From positions 44,663,299 through 44,727,298 of the forward strand of contig OY294070.1 in the NCBI GenBank assembly GCA_958510875.1: DNA of 64,000 nt. The letters are read 5' to 3'. This DNA comes from Endomychus coccineus. Taxonomy: Eukaryota; Arthropoda; Insecta; Coleoptera; Endomychidae. A program made the position numbers and the translations under genes. Of this stretch, positions 61,513-64,000 are shown piece by piece. Position 1 is the stretch's first letter, and every line of letters starts with the position of its first letter. The notes beneath the pieces are model-generated. The model was given only the letters and a program-made list of their open reading frames with translations, did no database searches and was not told where the DNA came from.

Positions 61513-62364
61513 TTATTGTCTGTCAAATTTCATCAGCGTGGACAGTTGGACGGCTATGTCGCGTAGCAAACTTTCACGATCGACATCTACGACGTGCGTG
61601 TGATTCGTGTCATATTCGTAGTAACGTCGTATATCTTTCACGATATCGTATTGATTGACGTTATTATTGTTATCGGTCGATTTTGCGATCAAAACCATCG
61701 GACCGGCCAGTAACGACGACCGGCCGTTACGGAATAGATGTTTGCGTAGGGTTAAAATCGGTCGATCGTTGATGCAATCGTACTTTGTGGCGGTCACGTA
61801 TTGGTCAAACTCGAAGATCGACGACAACGACGACGACGACGACGACGATGGTAAACGGTTACGTGCTAGGGAAATTTCTGTTTCGTTGCTGGCATATAAA
61901 ACGACGTGATTATCGTGGAAATATTCAACGAAATTGTCGCGCTTCAAACGCAGCAACAGATCCATCGTCGACGGGAATATCCTTTTGAATTGATCGGTCA
62001 ATACCAAACTGACATCCGATATTACGAACGTGACACAAGCGAGAAAAGCGCGCTCACCGTGGTGCGTGTTCGACGAAAACACGTTTGTCGACTTGTCGTT
62101 TGTGGCGACGGCGGAATTTTCGTGATCGGCCGTATCGTGTGAAGGACGAGTCGATAAAGTCGAATGAATTCGACCGGTCTTGCTGTGACGTTGTTTTTTG
62201 TACATGCCGTTTTTTTTATCGTTAAAAAATTTTACGGAACGAGCGTGGCGTAATACCGATTTGTTTTTATTCTCTGTCGTCGTGGACGCCATCGATGTCG
62301 AACGGTGAACGTTCGAGGGTGAACGAGCGTGAGATGGAGATGGTAATAAGATTATTTCGTCCAT
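61513..62364 (-). CDS. Hypothetical protein
   Basis: This 283-residue protein has GTAAGAC directly before the ATG. It has a basic, Ser/Thr-rich amino third, then a folded segment (ERAFLACVTFVISDVSLVLTDQFKRIFPS), a poly-Ser run and a conserved-looking end (RESLLRDIAVQLSTLMKFD). It has no membrane segment. The family is not recognised. Confidence 0.6.
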   Translation of the reverse strand: MDEIILLPSPSHARSPSNVHRSTSMASTTTENKNKSVLRHARSVKFFNDKKNGMYKKQRHSKTGRIHSTLSTRPSHDTADHENSAVATNDKSTNVFSSNTHHGERAFLACVTFVISDVSLVLTDQFKRIFPSTMDLLLRLKRDNFVEYFHDNHVVLYASNETEISLARNRLPSSSSSSSLSSIFEFDQYVTATKYDCINDRPILTLRKHLFRNGRSSLLAGPMVLIAKSTDNNNNVNQYDIVKDIRRYYEYDTNHTHVVDVDRESLLRDIAVQLSTLMKFDRQ

Positions 62365-62383
62365 GTCTTACCACCCATTACTT

Positions 62384-62803
62384 TTATAAAATCCAGTCAC
62401 CCGGTAGGGTTTTTTTCGGCAATGTGGACTGCAACTGCGTATTATCTGGTAACGGTAACGGTAACGGTTCGGGATCGGGTCTAACTAACTGGAATTTGGG
62501 CGTACATTTTTTCAGATCCTCGTTCGATATGAGACTGGTGTTCGTCAGATCGATCATCGCCGTTCCTAAATTACTTAGCACCATCGGTAGAACGACCGAT
62601 CGCGTATCGTGACTAACACCCCCCAATTTAGCGTAAGTCATCAAATGTTGACGTGGAATCGTGGGTATTTCGTTAGTGGCAACACCACCACCACCACCAC
62701 CACCACCACCACCACTGCTATTTTGTTGGCCTCCGATAACTGGGGCGTATATTATGGGCCCGCAAATCGCGAAAACTCCGACGTTGACTTTTTTATTCGT
62801 CAA
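62384..62803 (-). pseudogene. Downstream part of a gene interrupted by in-frame TAA
   Basis: This frame (139 codons) begins immediately after the TAA at 62804-62806 in the same phase and has no ATG near its start, only TTG. It contains a poly-Gly run coded by GGT triplets and a PEPLPLPLPD repeat. It is best read as the carboxy end of the 63712 gene. Confidence 0.55.
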
Positions 62804-63712
62804 TTAAATCATCGTAACGTTGGCGGGATCGGAAAACGATTGAGTTTTGTCTTCCAACACGACCGCAGACGTGGGCAATATCAATAACAGCGGTGTATCG
62901 AATATCGTCAATTGATCTACCGTTACGAACGAAACGGTATGTTTATCGCTGCCTTCCGATTGATCTATCAATTGATACATAGTTTTGGGATTTAATCCTC
63001 GTACCCACGCCATCTGATTCGCTATCCATTGATTGCGTATTATCGTGAATATCGGCGATTCGGTGCAAGTGATCATCGCCAATAGCCCCTTGGCCATCGC
63101 TTCCGCTTCGTCCGTTTTTGTCGTCTGGCCGAAACACGAACTCATCAACGAAATAATCTTTTCCTTGTTCTTCGTCAAATCTTTACGACTTATGGATCGT
63201 ACGATCGGTGCTATGGGAAGCGTAGCTTTAGGTAGCACGTTCGTAAAATACGGCGTCACCTTGTCGTGATAGGTTTTCGACGAACCGTCGTTAACGTTAT
63301 CCAGTACGCGACTCGATACGCGACAAAAACCGATGTTCATACATTGCCAATGATAGGTGCATATGCCGCCGTATACTAGACCGGCACACGACGTTCCCTT
63401 GAAATTTACGGCGAACCTGAACAGACATATCGCTTCGTACGTTCTCAGAGATCGTTTGATTTCGATCAGTTCGACGTTGCGTGTCACGTTACTCAGCAGC
63501 ATATCTACCATGTATACGTGATCGTTGTACCAGTTTGGGTGACCCATTGGTGTTGCGGGTGGATCGCGGTTATCTTCTTCCATAGGAACCTCATCGCCAG
63601 GAAGGCTCGGTTCTGTGTCGGTGTCTCCGTCTTCGTCGTCGATAAGTTTATCTAAGCCGTTGCGTAAGTCGGGTTCGTACGAACGCGTAAGTACTCCTGA
63701 ACGCATCGTCAT
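62804..63712 (-). CDS. Hypothetical Cys-containing protein ended by in-frame TAA
   Basis: The 302-codon reading has an acidic start, then a folded region (RSLRTYEAICLFRFAVNFKGTSCAGLVYGGICTYHWQCMNIGFC) and IRNQWIANQMAWVRGLNPKTMYQLIDQ. TATAAG lies about 12 nt upstream of the ATG. The same frame continues for 139 codons after the TAA, so the intact gene would be about 442 codons. A structural role is possible; no family is recognised. The start overlaps the divergent 63711 gene. Confidence 0.6.
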   Translation of the reverse strand: MTMRSGVLTRSYEPDLRNGLDKLIDDEDGDTDTEPSLPGDEVPMEEDNRDPPATPMGHPNWYNDHVYMVDMLLSNVTRNVELIEIKRSLRTYEAICLFRFAVNFKGTSCAGLVYGGICTYHWQCMNIGFCRVSSRVLDNVNDGSSKTYHDKVTPYFTNVLPKATLPIAPIVRSISRKDLTKNKEKIISLMSSCFGQTTKTDEAEAMAKGLLAMITCTESPIFTIIRNQWIANQMAWVRGLNPKTMYQLIDQSEGSDKHTVSFVTVDQLTIFDTPLLLILPTSAVVLEDKTQSFSDPANVTMI

Positions 63713-63983
63713 GTCTTCCTCTTATATGAACGAAAATCGTCCAAGGTCCGTTCTCAATTTACCACCGTTATTGTTCCGATCTGAAATTCAATTGTTACTA
63801 GAAGAGATTCTCGTGCGTACGTTCGATTTGCGTATGGAATTGAGAAAAATCGAAGGAACCACTCGACGACCGGAATTCATCATGGAACTACTCGACGATC
63901 TGGGAAAACGAGGCGTATCGTACACGTTACGAAGGGGTGACAAACTGATAGATCTATCCGGAGGGTTTCATTTCAAACTGTAA
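63711..63983 (+). CDS. Small hypothetical protein, divergent from 63712
   Basis: The product has 90 residues from the ATG at 63711, which shares the CATG palindrome (63710-63713) with the minus-strand start. A helical core (EIQLLLEEILVRTFDLRMELRKIE) is followed by a compact basic end. GTAAG lies about 20 nt upstream, inside the opposite gene. The family is not recognised. Confidence 0.55.
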   Translation: MSSSYMNENRPRSVLNLPPLLFRSEIQLLLEEILVRTFDLRMELRKIEGTTRRPEFIMELLDDLGKRGVSYTLRRGDKLIDLSGGFHFKL

Positions 63984-64000
63984 TCGAGAGAGAGATAGAG

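Overview
The window looks like a piece of an arthropod nuclear genome carrying a large integrated double-stranded DNA virus. Bases 1 to about 5.1 kb are AT-rich, CpG-poor and hold only decayed transposable elements (an errantivirus-like retroelement remnant between inverted repeats). After an (AT)n/palindrome-rich junction at about 5.1-5.37 kb the composition changes: CpG-rich codons (TCG, CGA, ACG), densely packed genes on both strands, short overlaps and intergenic gaps, and many trinucleotide-coded Ser, Gln and Asp runs. This continues to the right edge, so only one virus/host boundary is visible.

The virus is best placed among the baculovirus-related arthropod viruses (class Naldaviricetes in the broad sense). 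The support is: a VP91/PIF-8-like chitin-binding envelope protein (13528-15729), a LEF-4-like RNA capping subunit (16880-18895), a LEF-5-like protein with a TFIIS-type zinc ribbon (34079-35251), and a DTAAG motif within about 30 nt of the start codon in roughly half of the genes, as in baculovirus-type late promoters. Replication and nucleotide genes are a giant primase-SF3 helicase (40801-46401), an SF1 Pif1/RecD-like helicase (54826-57088, split), and a degenerate dUTPase (39518-39934). A VPS4/katanin-like AAA ATPase with an MIT-like domain (31800-33332) looks host-derived. I cannot assign a family or genus.

Layout: 5.4-13.3 kb, two paralogous type II membrane proteins with SH2-ligand-like tyrosine motifs alternate with two members of a three-member paralogous family (third copy at 60154-61209), with a repeat/enhancer module between them. 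13.5-37.5 kb, mostly minus-strand structural, transcription and unknown genes. 37.5-38.0 kb, a GC-rich hairpin and tandem-repeat region. 38.0-47.1 kb, the replication block. 47.1-52.0 kb, two further copies of the repeat module seen at 8.4-10.6 kb. 52.1-64.0 kb, small genes with host-type promoters, the split helicase and more unknown genes.

Two promoter classes are visible. Some genes have a TATA box about 30-39 nt upstream of an arthropod TCAGT initiator (7136, 10628, 52109 and 61209), which suggests host RNA polymerase II and early expression. Others have DTAAG close to the ATG, which suggests the viral polymerase and late expression.

Several genes are interrupted: in-frame stops at 25079 (TAG) and 62804 (TAA), and frameshifts in the SF1 helicase, the LEF-5-like gene, and probably the genes at 15741 and 29598-30295. 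Most other genes are intact, including one of 1866 codons. This fits a fairly young endogenous virus beginning to decay, but assembly indels could produce part of the pattern.
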